DNA of 64,000 bases, taken from NCBI GenBank assembly GCA_903832625.1, contig CAILCI010000037.1:30224-94223 (forward strand). The letters run 5' to 3'. The DNA is from an uncultured Burkholderiales bacterium. Lineage in GTDB: Bacteria > Pseudomonadota > Gammaproteobacteria > Burkholderiales > Burkholderiaceae_C. The notes under the pieces were generated by a model. That model did no database searches. It saw only the letters and a program-made list of their open reading frames with translations, and was not told where the DNA came from. Both the position numbers and the translations under genes were made by a program. Below, piece after piece: positions 20,946 through 32,052 of the stretch. Each line of letters opens with the position of its first letter. The stretch's first letter is position 1.

Positions 20946-21704
20946 CTAGCGTTTATGGGCGGCCGCCAGCACCATGTGTTTGGCCACCCCACGCAAAATA
21001 TGTATTTCTTCCTCGCTCAAGCCTGCGCGGTTGAACAATTGGTTGAGCCGAGGCATGAGTTTTTTGGGTGTAGCGGGGTCTAAAAAACCAATCTCGGTCA
21101 GGGCTTGCTCCCAATGGCTCAACATGCCTGCGACTTGTTGCGCGTCGGCCAATGCGGGTTGGGCGGGCTGAGCAGCCAGCGCAGGCTCGCCCAAAGGCAC
21201 AGCAAAACCACCCAACGCCTGCCGCCAATCGTAGGCCAGCACCTGCACGGCAGAGGCCAAATTGAGCGAGCCGAATTTGGGGTCGGTGGGAATACTCAGA
21301 CAAGCGTGGCAGCGGTAAACGTCTTCGTTTCTCATGCCAAAGCGCTCAGAGCCAAACAAAAACGCCACGCCTTGCTGTGGTTGGCTTGTCTGCTGCGCCA
21401 CCAGAGTCGAAAAATGCTCGCGGGGCGCGAAAGTAGGCGGTCCAAAGTCGCGTGGCGTCATGGCTGTGGCGCACAGGTGGCTCACGCCGTCCAAGGCCTC
21501 ATCCAACGTATCCACGATGCGGGCGTTGTTGAGCACATCCAGTGCACCGCTGGCACGTTGGATGGTTTCTTCACGACGCAGCACGTTCGACCAACGCGGC
21601 GCGACCAACACCAAATCGGTGAATCCCATGACTTTCATGGCGCGGGCGGCTGCGCCCACATTGCCGGCGTGGCTGGTTTGAATCAGGATGAATCGGGTGT
21701 GCAT
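20946..21704 (-). CDS. trmJ: tRNA (cytidine/uridine-2'-O-)-methyltransferase TrmJ
   Basis: [38 protein letters not shown] (SPOUT). Confidence 0.93.
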   Translation of the reverse strand: MHTRFILIQTSHAGNVGAAARAMKVMGFTDLVLVAPRWSNVLRREETIQRASGALDVLNNARIVDTLDEALDGVSHLCATAMTPRDFGPPTFAPREHFSTLVAQQTSQPQQGVAFLFGSERFGMRNEDVYRCHACLSIPTDPKFGSLNLASAVQVLAYDWRQALGGFAVPLGEPALAAQPAQPALADAQQVAGMLSHWEQALTEIGFLDPATPKKLMPRLNQLFNRAGLSEEEIHILRGVAKHMVLAAAHKR

Positions 21705-21818
21705 GGGCGGTTTAGGGCAAGCGGTCACAAAAGCGTAAAATTGAGCTATTGTCGCTGCCCGCATCGCCGGCGCAGGTTTTTTAGCCCAAACGGCTCGTTG
21801 CGTTCTTCTTCACAATTT

Positions 21819-22697
21819 ATGTCGACCCCCACCACTCACCCCATGCTGAACACGGCCGTCAAGGCCGCCCGCGCTGCCGGCGCCATCATCAACCGTGCTG
21901 CCCTTGATGTCGAGGCCGTTCGTGTCTCGCAAAAGCAGGTGAATGACTTTGTCACCGAGGTCGACCAAGCCAGTGAACGCATCATCATCGAGACCTTGCT
22001 CACCGCCTATCCCGACCACGGCATCTTGGCCGAAGAATCGGGCTCGACGCACGGCAACCCCAACGCCAGCCATGTGTGGATCATCGATCCACTGGACGGC
22101 ACCACCAACTTCATCCACGGCTTTCCGGTCTATTGCGTGAGCATTGCTTTGGCGATTGACGGCAAACTCGATCAAGCCGTGGTCTATGACCCAACCCGCA
22201 ACGACCTCTTCACCGCCACCCGTGGCCGCGGCGCGTTTTTGAATGACCGCCGCATTCGCGTGAGCAAGCGCGTGCGCTTGAACGAGTGCTTGCTCTCCAC
22301 CGGATTTCCCTTCCGCCCCGAAGACGACTTCAACAAATACCTGCGCCTCATGGGCGAGATGATGCAACGCACCGCAGGCCTGCGCCGCCCCGGTGCTGCC
22401 GCGCTCGACTTGGCCTACGTGGCCGCAGGCTGGAGCGATGGATTTTTTGAACTCGGTTTACAGCCTTGGGACATGGCTGCAGGCGCGTTGCTGGTCACGG
22501 AAGCTGGCGGCTTGGTCGGCAACTTCACGGGCGAGTCCAATTTCTTGGAACAACGCGAGTGCATGGCAGCGAATTCGCGCATTTATGCCCAACTCGTGCC
22601 TCTGCTGAGTGGTTACTCCAAATTTGGCAGCGCAGACGCCAAGCGCGAAGCCAGCGAAGCAGGTAAAACCTTGAGCTTGTCGGGCAAAAACGACTGA
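21819..22697 (+). CDS. suhB: Inositol monophosphatase family protein
   Basis: [37 protein letters not shown] motifs. Confidence 0.95.
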   Translation: MSTPTTHPMLNTAVKAARAAGAIINRAALDVEAVRVSQKQVNDFVTEVDQASERIIIETLLTAYPDHGILAEESGSTHGNPNASHVWIIDPLDGTTNFIHGFPVYCVSIALAIDGKLDQAVVYDPTRNDLFTATRGRGAFLNDRRIRVSKRVRLNECLLSTGFPFRPEDDFNKYLRLMGEMMQRTAGLRRPGAAALDLAYVAAGWSDGFFELGLQPWDMAAGALLVTEAGGLVGNFTGESNFLEQRECMAANSRIYAQLVPLLSGYSKFGSADAKREASEAGKTLSLSGKND

Positions 22698-22716
22698 ACC
22701 TGCTCGCACGACTGAC

Positions 22717-25335
22717 ATGAGCACGCCCGACCTCCACGACGGCCACACGCCCATGATGCGGCAGTACTTGGCGCTCAAAGCCGAGCACCCGAACACGCTG
22801 CTGTTCTACCGCATGGGCGACTTCTACGAGTTGTTTTTTGGCGATGCCGAAAAAGCTGTGCGCTTGCTCGACATCACCCTCACCCAGCGTGGCCAATCCA
22901 ATGGCCAACCGGTGGTGATGGCGGGTGTGCCGTTTCATTCGGTGGACACCTATTTGGCGCGGCTCTTAAAGCTGGGCGAATCAGTTGCCATTTGTGAACA
23001 AGTGGGCGATGTAGCCACCAGCAAAGGCCCGGTCGAGCGCAAAGTGGTGCGCGTGGTCACGCCCGGCACACTCACCGACAGCGCTTTGTTGAGCGACAAA
23101 AGCGAGGCCTTTGTGTTGTCGGTTCACCAAAGCGAGCGCAGCCGCTGCGGCTTGGCGTGGTTGAGCGTGACCGAAGGCCGCGTCTACTTGACCGAATGCG
23201 ACAACGACGCCTTGCCCGCATGGATCGCCCGCATCGCGCCCAGCGAATTGATTTACAGCGCCGAAGTCAGTCCTGCATTTGAATCTCGTTTAAAAGCCGT
23301 GTGTGCCGCCAGCGGCCTGCCCGCGCAATTGCGCCCCGCTTGGCAGTTTGACGCTGCTTTGGGCGCACGCAAATTGCTCGAACACCTGCAAGCCGCTTCG
23401 CTCAACGCTTGGAATGCCCAAGACGTGGTGCACGCCCACGCCGCCTGCGCCGCCTTGCTCGACTACGCCCAACACACCCAAGGCCGCGCCCTCACCCATG
23501 TGCATGCGGTGCAGGTGGTGCGCGACGACGCCTTGATCGACCTGCCGCCCACCACACGGCGCAACCTGGAGTTGGTACAAACCTTGCGCGGCGAAGATGC
23601 GCCCACGCTCTTTTCGCTGTTAGACACCTGCATGAGCGGCATGGGCAGCCGCGAGCTCAAACGCTGGCTGCTGGAACCCGAGCGCGACCGCCGCCAAGCC
23701 CAACTGCGCCTAGACGCCATTGCAGCCTTGCAGCACAGCGGCCATGGCGTGCCTTACAAAGCTTTGCGCGAAGCCCTCAAAGGCTCGGGCGATGTGCAAC
23801 GCATTTGCGCCCGAGTGGCCTTGCGCCAAGTGCGCCCGCGCGAGTTGGTGTCGCTCGCCCAAGCGCTGCGCAAAGCCTTGCACATCCAACCCCATGTGCC
23901 GCGCAGCGAATTGCTCGATCAGGTGGCGCAAGCCTTGGCCGCGCCGCCCGAATGCGGCGCCTTGATTGAACACGCCATCCATCCCGAGCCCGCAGCCTTA
24001 GTACGCGACGGCGGCGTGATGGCCGATGGCTTTGACGCCGAGCTTGACGAACTGCGCGGCATTCAAACAAATTGCGATGACTTTTTGCTGGCGCTGGAAG
24101 TGCGCGAGCGCGAACGCACCGGCATTGCCAATTTGCGGGTGCAGTTCAACAAGGTGCATGGCTTTTACATCGAAGTCACGCAAGGCCAAGTGGACAAAGT
24201 TCCAGCCAACTACACGCGCCGCCAAACCCTGAAAAACGCCGAGCGCTTCATCACGCCCGAACTCAAAGCCTTTGAAGACAAAGCCCTGAGCGCGCAAGAG
24301 CGTGCCTTGGCGCGAGAGAAATTTTTGTTCGAAGGCTTGCTCGATCAACTCCAAGTTTTTGTGCCTGCCCTCACCCGATTGGCGCAAGGCGTGGCCACGC
24401 TGGACGCGCTGTGCTGCTTGGCCGAGCGTTCGCACACCCTCAACTGGTGCGCGCCTGAGTTTGTCAAAACACCGTGCATTGACATCACCCAAGGCCGTCA
24501 CCCTGTGGTGCAAGATCGCTTGGCGCAAACCCACGGCACCACCAGCAGCGGTGCCAAAACCTTCATCGCCAACGACACACGGTTGGCGCACAACCAGCGC
24601 ATGCAAGTCATCACCGGCCCCAACATGGGCGGTAAATCGACCTATATGCGGCAAGTGGCGCTGATTGTGTTGCTTGCCAGCATGGGCAGCCATGTGCCCG
24701 CCTCGGCGTGTCGTTTGGGACCGATTGACGCCATCCACACCCGCATTGGCGCAGCGGACGACTTGGCCAATGCCCAATCCACGTTCATGCTGGAGATGAC
24801 CGAGGCCGCGCAAATTTTGCACGCCGCCACACCGCACAGCTTGGTGTTGATGGACGAGATTGGGCGCGGCACCTCTACCTTCGATGGTTTGGCTTTGGCC
24901 AGCGGCATAGCGTCGCATTTGCACGACAAAACACAGGCCTTTACCTTGTTTGCCACGCACTACTTTGAATTGACCGAATTCCCAGCCACTCACCGAGCAG
25001 CGGTGAATGTGCATGTGAGCGCGGCTGAGAGTGGCAGCAGCATTGTTTTTCTACATGAAATACAAGCGGGGCCGGCCAGCCGCAGCTATGGTATTCAGGT
25101 GGCGCGATTGGCAGGCATGCCCACACCCGTGCTCAACCATGCGCGGCATACACTGGCGTCTTTGGAAGCGGGGGCGGATGCCAGCCGTGTGCAAGTCGAT
25201 TTGTTTGCGGCACCGCCTGAACCCGAACCCACGGTAGTGACTCCTTTGCACAGCAAGTTGGCTGAGATCAACCCCGACACCTTGAGTCCACGCGATGCGT
25301 TGGACGCCCTTTATCAACTCAAAAAATTGCTATGA
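22717..25335 (+). CDS. mutS: DNA mismatch repair protein MutS
   Basis: 872 aa; [59 protein letters not shown]. Confidence 0.98.
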   Translation: MSTPDLHDGHTPMMRQYLALKAEHPNTLLFYRMGDFYELFFGDAEKAVRLLDITLTQRGQSNGQPVVMAGVPFHSVDTYLARLLKLGESVAICEQVGDVATSKGPVERKVVRVVTPGTLTDSALLSDKSEAFVLSVHQSERSRCGLAWLSVTEGRVYLTECDNDALPAWIARIAPSELIYSAEVSPAFESRLKAVCAASGLPAQLRPAWQFDAALGARKLLEHLQAASLNAWNAQDVVHAHAACAALLDYAQHTQGRALTHVHAVQVVRDDALIDLPPTTRRNLELVQTLRGEDAPTLFSLLDTCMSGMGSRELKRWLLEPERDRRQAQLRLDAIAALQHSGHGVPYKALREALKGSGDVQRICARVALRQVRPRELVSLAQALRKALHIQPHVPRSELLDQVAQALAAPPECGALIEHAIHPEPAALVRDGGVMADGFDAELDELRGIQTNCDDFLLALEVRERERTGIANLRVQFNKVHGFYIEVTQGQVDKVPANYTRRQTLKNAERFITPELKAFEDKALSAQERALAREKFLFEGLLDQLQVFVPALTRLAQGVATLDALCCLAERSHTLNWCAPEFVKTPCIDITQGRHPVVQDRLAQTHGTTSSGAKTFIANDTRLAHNQRMQVITGPNMGGKSTYMRQVALIVLLASMGSHVPASACRLGPIDAIHTRIGAADDLANAQSTFMLEMTEAAQILHAATPHSLVLMDEIGRGTSTFDGLALASGIASHLHDKTQAFTLFATHYFELTEFPATHRAAVNVHVSAAESGSSIVFLHEIQAGPASRSYGIQVARLAGMPTPVLNHARHTLASLEAGADASRVQVDLFAAPPEPEPTVVTPLHSKLAEINPDTLSPRDALDALYQLKKLL

Positions 25336-26162
25336 CGTATTGCGTTGGCATCAAACTCAAAGCTGGCTTGGTTTTTTTGTCTGACTCTCGCACCAATGCG
25401 GGGTTGGATCAAATCAGCACTTTTCGCAAAATGATTGTGTATGAGAAAACGGGCGACCGTTTCATGGTCTTGTTGTCGGCAGGCAATTTGTCCATCTCGC
25501 AATCGGTGCGCGAAATTTTGCAAGTCGAGCAACTCAAAGACACCCCCGAGAGCGAACCCATCACCATTTGGAACGCCACCAGCATGTTCGATGCGGTGCG
25601 CGTGTTGGGCTCGGCCATTCGCCGCGTGCGCGAGCGCGATGCAGAGGCGCTGCAAGCCTCGGGCGTGGACTTCAATGTGTCGATGATTTTTGGTGGCCAA
25701 ATTGGTGGCGAGAGCATGCGTTTGTTTCAGGTCTATTCGCCCGGCAACTTCATCGAAGCTACGGCTGAGACGCCGTATTTTCAAATTGGCGAATCCAAAT
25801 ACGGCAAGCCCGTTCTAGACCGTGTGCTCACGCCCGAGACGCCGCTGCACGAAGCGGCCAAGTGCGCGTTGGTGTCCATGGATTCGACCCTCAAATCCAA
25901 CCTGTCGGTGGGGCTGCCGCTGGACATGGTGGTTTACGAGGCTGATCGCTTGCAAAGCGACAAAGTGGTGTGCATTGACGAAAGCAACCCGTATTTTCAA
26001 ATGGTGCGCTCCAGCTGGGGCAACAAATTGCGCGAGGTGTTTGACGGCATTGAAGACCCGATGTGGGACAGCATTGCGCCTGCGCCACATCCGCTCATGC
26101 AAGCGTCCAACCGCTTGCAGGCCCTGAAAAAAATCAGCACACCCAAAGACAAACTCATTTAA
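25332..26162 (+). CDS. Anbu-type proteasome-like peptidase
   Basis: [34 protein letters not shown]: Ntn-hydrolase start with Thr2; ATGA overlap with the mutS stop. Confidence 0.9.
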   Translation: MTYCVGIKLKAGLVFLSDSRTNAGLDQISTFRKMIVYEKTGDRFMVLLSAGNLSISQSVREILQVEQLKDTPESEPITIWNATSMFDAVRVLGSAIRRVRERDAEALQASGVDFNVSMIFGGQIGGESMRLFQVYSPGNFIEATAETPYFQIGESKYGKPVLDRVLTPETPLHEAAKCALVSMDSTLKSNLSVGLPLDMVVYEADRLQSDKVVCIDESNPYFQMVRSSWGNKLREVFDGIEDPMWDSIAPAPHPLMQASNRLQALKKISTPKDKLI

Positions 26163-26165
26163 GTC

Positions 26166-26987
26166 ATGATCGACCAGCCCTTGATTGTTTTCTCGCATGG
26201 CAACAGCTTTCCGGCAAGCACTTACAACGTGATGCTCAATGACTTGCGCCGGCGTGGTTATCGGGTGGAAGCGATAGAAAAATTTGGCCATGATCCGCGT
26301 TTTCCGGTAAGCGACAACTGGCCGAATTTGGTCGATCAACTGTGCGAATTTGTCAAGCCTCTGGCTCAACAGCAGCCGCTGTATTTGGTGGGTCACTCCT
26401 TGGGCGGCGTGTTGAGTTTGATGGCTGCTGCCAAGCTGCAAGACTTGGTTCAAGGCGTGGTGTTGCTAGATTCGCCAGTGGTGGGCGGCTGGCGCGCGCT
26501 CACGCTGTATTGGCACAAGCGTGTGGCGTGGAGTGAGATGTTCAACCCAGCATCCATTAGCAAAAACCGCCGTAATCAATGGCAGAGCCACGCCCATGCG
26601 CTTGAGCACTTCATGCAAAAACGTGCTTTTGCCAAATGGAATACGCAGGTTCTGATGGACTATGTGGCCCACGGCACCCACGATGTAGTCATCGAGCAAG
26701 AAACACAACGCTGGTTAAGCTTTGACCGCGACATTGAAACCGCCATCTACAAAACTTTGCCAGACAATTTGGAGCGTTTTTTCAAACAACACCCATTGGC
26801 TTGCAAAGTGTCTTTCATTGGTGGCTTGCAATCGCTAGAAATCAAACAAGCCGGAATGGCTTTCACCCGTCGGCTGACCCAAGAGCGCATTGCCATGCTG
26901 GATGGGACACATTTATTCCCCATGGAAAAACCCATCATGGCCGCCGCGGCAATAGAAGCCGCATTGCTTAATTTAGCGCAAGACTAA
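26166..26987 (+). CDS. Alpha/beta hydrolase
   Basis: LIVFSHGNSFPASTYNVM, LVGHSLGGVLS nucleophile elbow, DGTHLFPMEKP. Confidence 0.88.
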   Translation: MIDQPLIVFSHGNSFPASTYNVMLNDLRRRGYRVEAIEKFGHDPRFPVSDNWPNLVDQLCEFVKPLAQQQPLYLVGHSLGGVLSLMAAAKLQDLVQGVVLLDSPVVGGWRALTLYWHKRVAWSEMFNPASISKNRRNQWQSHAHALEHFMQKRAFAKWNTQVLMDYVAHGTHDVVIEQETQRWLSFDRDIETAIYKTLPDNLERFFKQHPLACKVSFIGGLQSLEIKQAGMAFTRRLTQERIAMLDGTHLFPMEKPIMAAAAIEAALLNLAQD

Positions 26988-26990
26988 GGC

Positions 26991-27836
26991 TTATTCAGCC
27001 CACACCACCAAGCCGCTCCAAGCGGTTGCCAGCACCAGCAAGCCAAAGGCAATGCGATACCAAGCAAACACCACAAAGCTGTGGCTGGCAATGTAGCGCA
27101 GCAACCAACGCACGCACAGCCAAGCACTGATAAAAGACACCACCAAACCCACGCCAAACATGGGCAAATCGTCCATGCTCAACAAGGCACGTTCTTTGTA
27201 AAGGCTGTAAGCGCCCGCGCCGATCAGCGTTGGGATGGCCAAGTAAAACGAAAAATCGGTCGCGGCCTTGCGCGACAAGCCCAGCAACATGCCCCCAATG
27301 ATGGTCGAGCCGCTGCGGCTGGTGCCGGGAATCATCGCCAAGCATTGCACCAAGCCGACTTTGAGGGCGTCGAGCACGCTCATGTCGTCCGCGCTTTGCA
27401 CCTGTGGCTTTTGTGCGGCATTCGCAGTGCCGTCGCGACCCCAAGCTTCCACCCACAAAATAATCAGCCCGCCCAAAATAAAGGTGCTCGCCACCACCAC
27501 GGGCGTGAACAAATGCGCTTTGATGAACTTGCCAAACAACAAACCGAGCACCACGGCAGGCAAAAAGCCAACCAAGACATTGAGCGCAAACAAACGCGCC
27601 GAGCGCTGCGTGGGCAAAGCCAACACCGTGGATTTTATTTTTTGCCAATAGACCAAAATCACCGCAAAGATGGCGCCCGTTTGAATGGCAATGTCAAACA
27701 CCTTGGCCTTGTCGTCGTCAAAGCCGAGCAACGAGCCCGCCAAAATCAAATGCCCCGTCGAAGAAATCGGTAAAAACTCAGTCAAACCTTCCACCACGCC
27801 CATGACGGCGGCTTTGAGCAACAAAACAATATCCAC
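26991..27836 (-). CDS. uppP: Undecaprenyl-diphosphatase
   Basis: [37 protein letters not shown] motifs. Confidence 0.97.
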   Translation of the reverse strand: MDIVLLLKAAVMGVVEGLTEFLPISSTGHLILAGSLLGFDDDKAKVFDIAIQTGAIFAVILVYWQKIKSTVLALPTQRSARLFALNVLVGFLPAVVLGLLFGKFIKAHLFTPVVVASTFILGGLIILWVEAWGRDGTANAAQKPQVQSADDMSVLDALKVGLVQCLAMIPGTSRSGSTIIGGMLLGLSRKAATDFSFYLAIPTLIGAGAYSLYKERALLSMDDLPMFGVGLVVSFISAWLCVRWLLRYIASHSFVVFAWYRIAFGLLVLATAWSGLVVWAE

Positions 27837-27857
27837 AGCAAATCCCTTTCAGTTGGA

Positions 27858-27989
27858 GCGATTATCGATGTTGATGGCTACCTTGCCGCCACGGCCATCG
27901 CACAGGGCTTGATGGTCGCCACGCGAGACGTCGCACCTTTTGAAACCGCAGGACTCAAAGTGATCAACCATTGGACTGCGGGACATTGA
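27858..27989 (+). pseudogene. C-terminal remnant of a PIN-domain (VapC/FitB-type) toxin
   Basis: Open frame reads AIIDVDGYLAATAIAQGLMVATRDVAPFETAGLKVINHWTAGH*, matching the conserved PIN toxin C-terminus; N-terminal half and antitoxin absent. Confidence 0.75.
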
Positions 27990-28090
27990 GCCGCATTTCA
28001 CACACCCGTTTTTGCATTTCGTCGCATTTGGCTTGGACGCGCACTATGGAAATGGCATAGTTGCACCATTCATCGTTTTTTCTTCGAATC

Positions 28091-28504
28091 ATGCAACTCA
28101 CTCCCATCATTGCCATCCACATGAGCGCCGCTTTGAGCGCTGTGGTTTTAGGGCCTTTCGCACTGTGGGCGCGGTTAGGCAAAACCGTTCGACCTCGCTG
28201 GCATCGCGCTTTGGGCTATGCGTGGGTGACCTGCATGGTGGCTGCCGCCTTGTCTGCAATATTTGTTCGTGACTTTGGTGTGCCCAATGTGTGGGGCTAT
28301 ACGCCTATTCATCTATTTATCGTGGTGACCGCGTTCAGTCTGTTCAAAGCCTTCAAGGCTTTGGCACAGCGAGACATTGCCACCCACCGCCGTTACATGC
28401 AGCGTCTGTACGTGGGTGCTTGCTTGGTAGCAGGTGCGTTCACTTTGCTGCCAGGGCGCTATTTGGGCAATCTCATTTGGGGTAGCTGGCTGGGTTTGCT
28501 GTAA
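28091..28504 (+). CDS. DUF2306-type membrane protein
   Basis: MQLTPIIAIHMSAALSAVVLGPFALWARLGKTVRPRWHRALGYAWVTCMV...THRRYMQRLYVGACLVAGAFTLLPGRYLG. Confidence 0.85.
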   Translation: MQLTPIIAIHMSAALSAVVLGPFALWARLGKTVRPRWHRALGYAWVTCMVAAALSAIFVRDFGVPNVWGYTPIHLFIVVTAFSLFKAFKALAQRDIATHRRYMQRLYVGACLVAGAFTLLPGRYLGNLIWGSWLGLL

Positions 28505-28527
28505 ACCATCGTTTAAAGGAATTTACC

Positions 28528-29025
28528 GTGCAATTTATTCAATTCATTCCGCCTTGGGTGTTTCTTATTTTTGTGCTGCTGCTGTGGTTTGGGTTGGCAG
28601 GCACAAAAAACCGTCACGTCCCGTGGCGCATGCCCATTCTCGTGCCCGTGGGCATGAGTGTGTGGGCTGTGTCGGGCTTGCTCTTGAGTTATAAAAACAG
28701 CGAATGGCTGGGCTTTTCGCTGGCGATTTGGGCGGGCGTGAGTGGCCTGCTGGTGGTTTATTTTTCTAAAAAACCTTTTTCCAGTGATTTTTATTACGAC
28801 GCCACCACGCGCCGCTTTGCCATGCCAGGCAGCTGGATGCCGATGGCTATTTACATGGGCATTTTTCTGGTCAAGTTTGCGGTCGGCATGTTGAGCGCCT
28901 TACAGCCCGCGTTGACCAGCACGCCAGAGTTTGTGTTGGGCGTGAGCGCGGTGTATGGCTTGTTTTCTGGGCGCTTGCTGGCCAATGCTTGGCGGTTTGT
29001 GCGCCTCAAAAAAGAAAGTGTTTGA
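28528..29025 (+). CDS. Membrane protein, DUF6622-like, GTG start
   Basis: 165 aa with several TM segments (FIPPWVFLIFVLLLWFGL...); stop overlaps the next start. Confidence 0.75.
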   Translation: MQFIQFIPPWVFLIFVLLLWFGLAGTKNRHVPWRMPILVPVGMSVWAVSGLLLSYKNSEWLGFSLAIWAGVSGLLVVYFSKKPFSSDFYYDATTRRFAMPGSWMPMAIYMGIFLVKFAVGMLSALQPALTSTPEFVLGVSAVYGLFSGRLLANAWRFVRLKKESV

Positions 29026-30098
29026 TGATCAAAAAATTAATTTCCCTGCTCACCGTCTTGCTGTGCGCCACCCCTTCTGCTTGGGCGCAAGTGGGCATGA
29101 GAGAAGTCATGTCGCAAGACATGCACATCACGCTGATCTATCCCACATCGCAAATCAGCACCACACAACAACGTGGTCCATTTGAAATTGAAGTTGCCTT
29201 GAACGCGCCACTCAGCGCCAAAGCACGACATCTTATTGTTTTGTCTCACGGCACAGGTGGCAATGCGTGGGTGGACCATGCGCTGGCATCGACCTTGGCA
29301 CGCGCAGGTTTTGTGGTTGCACAGCCCGAGCACCGTGGCGACAACGCACGCGACTACAGCAAAGCAGGCCCGGAGTCTTGGCTGACGCGCCCATTAGAAA
29401 TTTCCGAGACTATCGACTGGGTTGCACAAGACCCGCAATGGGGCAAACAGCTTGACTTGCAACATGTGGGCGTGCATGGCATGTCCGCTGGCGGGGTGAG
29501 TGCTTTGGTGATGGCGGGCGGTCAGTGGCGCATGTTGGACATGGTGCAACACTGCGGCCAACATTTGGACGAAGACGGGGGCTTTTGCATGAACGGTTTG
29601 GCCAATCAACCTCTCAAACAAGCCTTGCGCAAAGCACGCTATACCTTGGGCATGAACACGTCTGAACAATGGCTGCCCGACAACGTCAAAGCTTTGCATG
29701 GTGCGCCTTCGCCATCGACCACTTCGCCCAACCCACGTCCTGATACACGGGTAGCCGCTGTCAGTGCGCTGGTGCCTTTGGCAGCCATCTTCACGCCAGA
29801 GAGTTTGTCGCGCATCGCGATTCCCTTGGGCGTCACGACAGCAGGCAAAGACGAGGTCTTGTTGCCCAAATTCCACGCTGAACGGCTGCTTGCCAACTGC
29901 TCGCGCTGCACGCTTTTGAGCGCCCATCCGCAAGCAGGACATTTTGATTGGCTCTGGCCTTGGCCTAGCGAATTGGCGCAAAAAATTGCAGCCCTCCAAA
30001 TCAGAGGTGGAATGCCTCATGCAGATTTCACGGCGGCACAACGACAATCGGGTTTTGATCGCATTGCGGCGTTTTTCAAAACCAATTTGGAGCCCTGA
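29025..30098 (+). CDS. Secreted alpha/beta hydrolase (dienelactone-hydrolase-like)
   Basis: N-terminal signal peptide (MIKKLISLLTVLLCATPSAWA); LIVLSHGTGGNAW, VGVHGMSAGGVSALVMAG. Confidence 0.85.
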   Translation: MIKKLISLLTVLLCATPSAWAQVGMREVMSQDMHITLIYPTSQISTTQQRGPFEIEVALNAPLSAKARHLIVLSHGTGGNAWVDHALASTLARAGFVVAQPEHRGDNARDYSKAGPESWLTRPLEISETIDWVAQDPQWGKQLDLQHVGVHGMSAGGVSALVMAGGQWRMLDMVQHCGQHLDEDGGFCMNGLANQPLKQALRKARYTLGMNTSEQWLPDNVKALHGAPSPSTTSPNPRPDTRVAAVSALVPLAAIFTPESLSRIAIPLGVTTAGKDEVLLPKFHAERLLANCSRCTLLSAHPQAGHFDWLWPWPSELAQKIAALQIRGGMPHADFTAAQRQSGFDRIAAFFKTNLEP

Positions 30099-30100
30099 GT

Positions 30101-31165
30101 TTGCCTCTCTTCATGCACATCCCCAAGCGAGAGCGCCAAGCCCTGCTCAAACGCCTGCTTGTTGTGTGGTGCGTGGCCTTGATCATTGCTCTCATGCAAT
30201 GGGTGGCAGCAAACTATGCCGTTGAAAAACTCACAATCTATTTGGTCTATTCGTATTCAATCAGCACCTGCGTTTGGTTTTTCAGCGATCCCTGTCGTTA
30301 CTTGATCAAAGGTGAACAGGCCAAGAGTTGGTTGAATCTGCCTTTTCTAGCGGTGGGCTCTGTGTTGGGTTATGCGTTGGGTACATGGATAGGCGACAGC
30401 TATGCGGGCTGGTCAACCTTTGATTTATGGCGTTTTGCACCCGCAAAGTTTGCCGGTCTGCTAGTCGGCTCCGCGTTCATCAGCGCGGCCTTTGTCGCCT
30501 ACTTCAAACAGCGCAGCAAAGCCGAGCGCATTGAGCGCGAAAAAACCGAAGCGCAACTGCGCTTGTTGCAGTCGCAGCTTGAGCCGCACATGTTGTTCAA
30601 CACCTTGGCCAATTTGCGCGTGCTCATGGCGCATGACGTGGCGCAAGCACAAACCATGCTGGACAATTTGATCGGCTTTTTACGCACCACACTGCAAGCC
30701 TCGCGTCAAACCCACCACAGCGTGCAAGCCGAATTTGCTTGCTTGAGCGACTATTTACAACTCATGCAAATTCGCATGGGTAATCGCCTGCGATTTAGGC
30801 TGGATACATCCAACGACGCTGCAACTCAACTCATTCCTTCGCTCATTCTTCAGCCTTTGGTTGAAAACAGCATTCGCCACGGCCTTGAACCCAAGGTTCA
30901 AGGCGGCGAATTGCGAATCAGCGCACAGGTGCTGCGACAACGCCTGTGCTTGCAAGTGAAAGACAGCGGCATGGGGTTTGAAGCCCTATCAAATGCGCCC
31001 AGCGCGTCTTATGGCTTGAGTCATGTGCGCCAGCGCCTGCACACCTTGTATGGCGCCGAGGCTGAACTGCGCATTGAAGACACGCCCACAGAGGGCGGCG
31101 CGTGCGTCACGTTGACAATACCTTTGTCCACAGCCGCTTCTAGCCCCAGCCACACTGTCGCATGA
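30101..31165 (+). CDS. Sensor histidine kinase, LytS/YehU type
   Basis: Four TM segments, then LRLLQSQLEPHMLFNTLANLRVL and LILQPLVENSIRHGLEP; start may be the ATG at 30113. Confidence 0.92.
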   Translation: MPLFMHIPKRERQALLKRLLVVWCVALIIALMQWVAANYAVEKLTIYLVYSYSISTCVWFFSDPCRYLIKGEQAKSWLNLPFLAVGSVLGYALGTWIGDSYAGWSTFDLWRFAPAKFAGLLVGSAFISAAFVAYFKQRSKAERIEREKTEAQLRLLQSQLEPHMLFNTLANLRVLMAHDVAQAQTMLDNLIGFLRTTLQASRQTHHSVQAEFACLSDYLQLMQIRMGNRLRFRLDTSNDAATQLIPSLILQPLVENSIRHGLEPKVQGGELRISAQVLRQRLCLQVKDSGMGFEALSNAPSASYGLSHVRQRLHTLYGAEAELRIEDTPTEGGACVTLTIPLSTAASSPSHTVA

Positions 31166-32013
31166 TGTCAAAACCCATCACCGCACTCATTGCCGAAGAC
31201 GAGCCGCTTTTAGCGCAACACTTGCGCCAAGAATTGGCACTGCTGTGGCCCGACTTGCAAATCACAGCCCACGCGGCAGACGGAACATCGGCACTCCAAC
31301 AGGCTTTGCAACATCTGCCCAACCTTGTGTTTTTGGACATCCGAATGCCCGGCCTGAGCGGCCTAGAAGTGGCCCACGCGCTGGCCGAAGACTGGCCAGA
31401 TGATCACACGCTGCCGCACATTGTGTTCGTCACAGCCTACGACCAATACGCACTGCAAGCCTTTGACGCGCAAGCGCTGGACTACTTGCTCAAGCCCGTG
31501 CAACGCGCTCGTTTGGCACGAACTGTCGAACGACTCCAGCTTGCACTGTCTGCCCCTGCCGACTTGAGCCACAGCGCACAAGCTGCCAGTGCGCAACAAC
31601 TCAGCACCTCGCTCAACCAGATTGAACAAGCCTTGGCGAAGCAAATTTCCCCAAACGCCTCGCTTCAAGCCGTGAGTCAAGCTACACCCAAATTGCAAGC
31701 CATTCAAGCAAGCGTGGGCACAGTGCTGCACCGCGTGCCTGTGGCCGATGTGTTGTTTTTTGCGGCAGCAGACAAGTATGTGCGCGTGGTCACGCAAGAG
31801 CGCGAATACCTCATCCGCACGCCCATCAAAGCCTTGTTGCCGCAGCTCGATGCTGATCAGTTTTGGCAGATTCACCGCAGCACCGTGGTGCAAGCCAGTG
31901 CCATTGCGCAGGCCAGCCGTGACGCACAAGGCAAAATTTGGCTGCGCTTAAAGCACCATCCTGAGCCGCTGGTGGTCAGCCGCTTGCACACCGATTTGTT
32001 CAAAGCCATGTAA
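31162..32013 (+). CDS. LytTR-family response regulator
   Basis: Receiver (ALIAEDEPLLAQHL...VFLDIRMPGLSGLEVA) plus LytTR domain (RVPVADVLFFAAADKYVRVVT...FWQIHRSTVVQ). Confidence 0.94.
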   Translation: MMSKPITALIAEDEPLLAQHLRQELALLWPDLQITAHAADGTSALQQALQHLPNLVFLDIRMPGLSGLEVAHALAEDWPDDHTLPHIVFVTAYDQYALQAFDAQALDYLLKPVQRARLARTVERLQLALSAPADLSHSAQAASAQQLSTSLNQIEQALAKQISPNASLQAVSQATPKLQAIQASVGTVLHRVPVADVLFFAAADKYVRVVTQEREYLIRTPIKALLPQLDADQFWQIHRSTVVQASAIAQASRDAQGKIWLRLKHHPEPLVVSRLHTDLFKAM

Positions 32014-32052
32014 TTGGCCAAAAACATGGCCGCAGCCCCCTAAAATCAGCGG

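Noticed and set aside
27964-28182. 72-aa reverse ORF between uppP and DUF2306
   Set aside because: Overlaps the PIN remnant and the start of DUF2306; no motif or RBS support, though a short product starting MIRRKNDEW cannot be fully excluded
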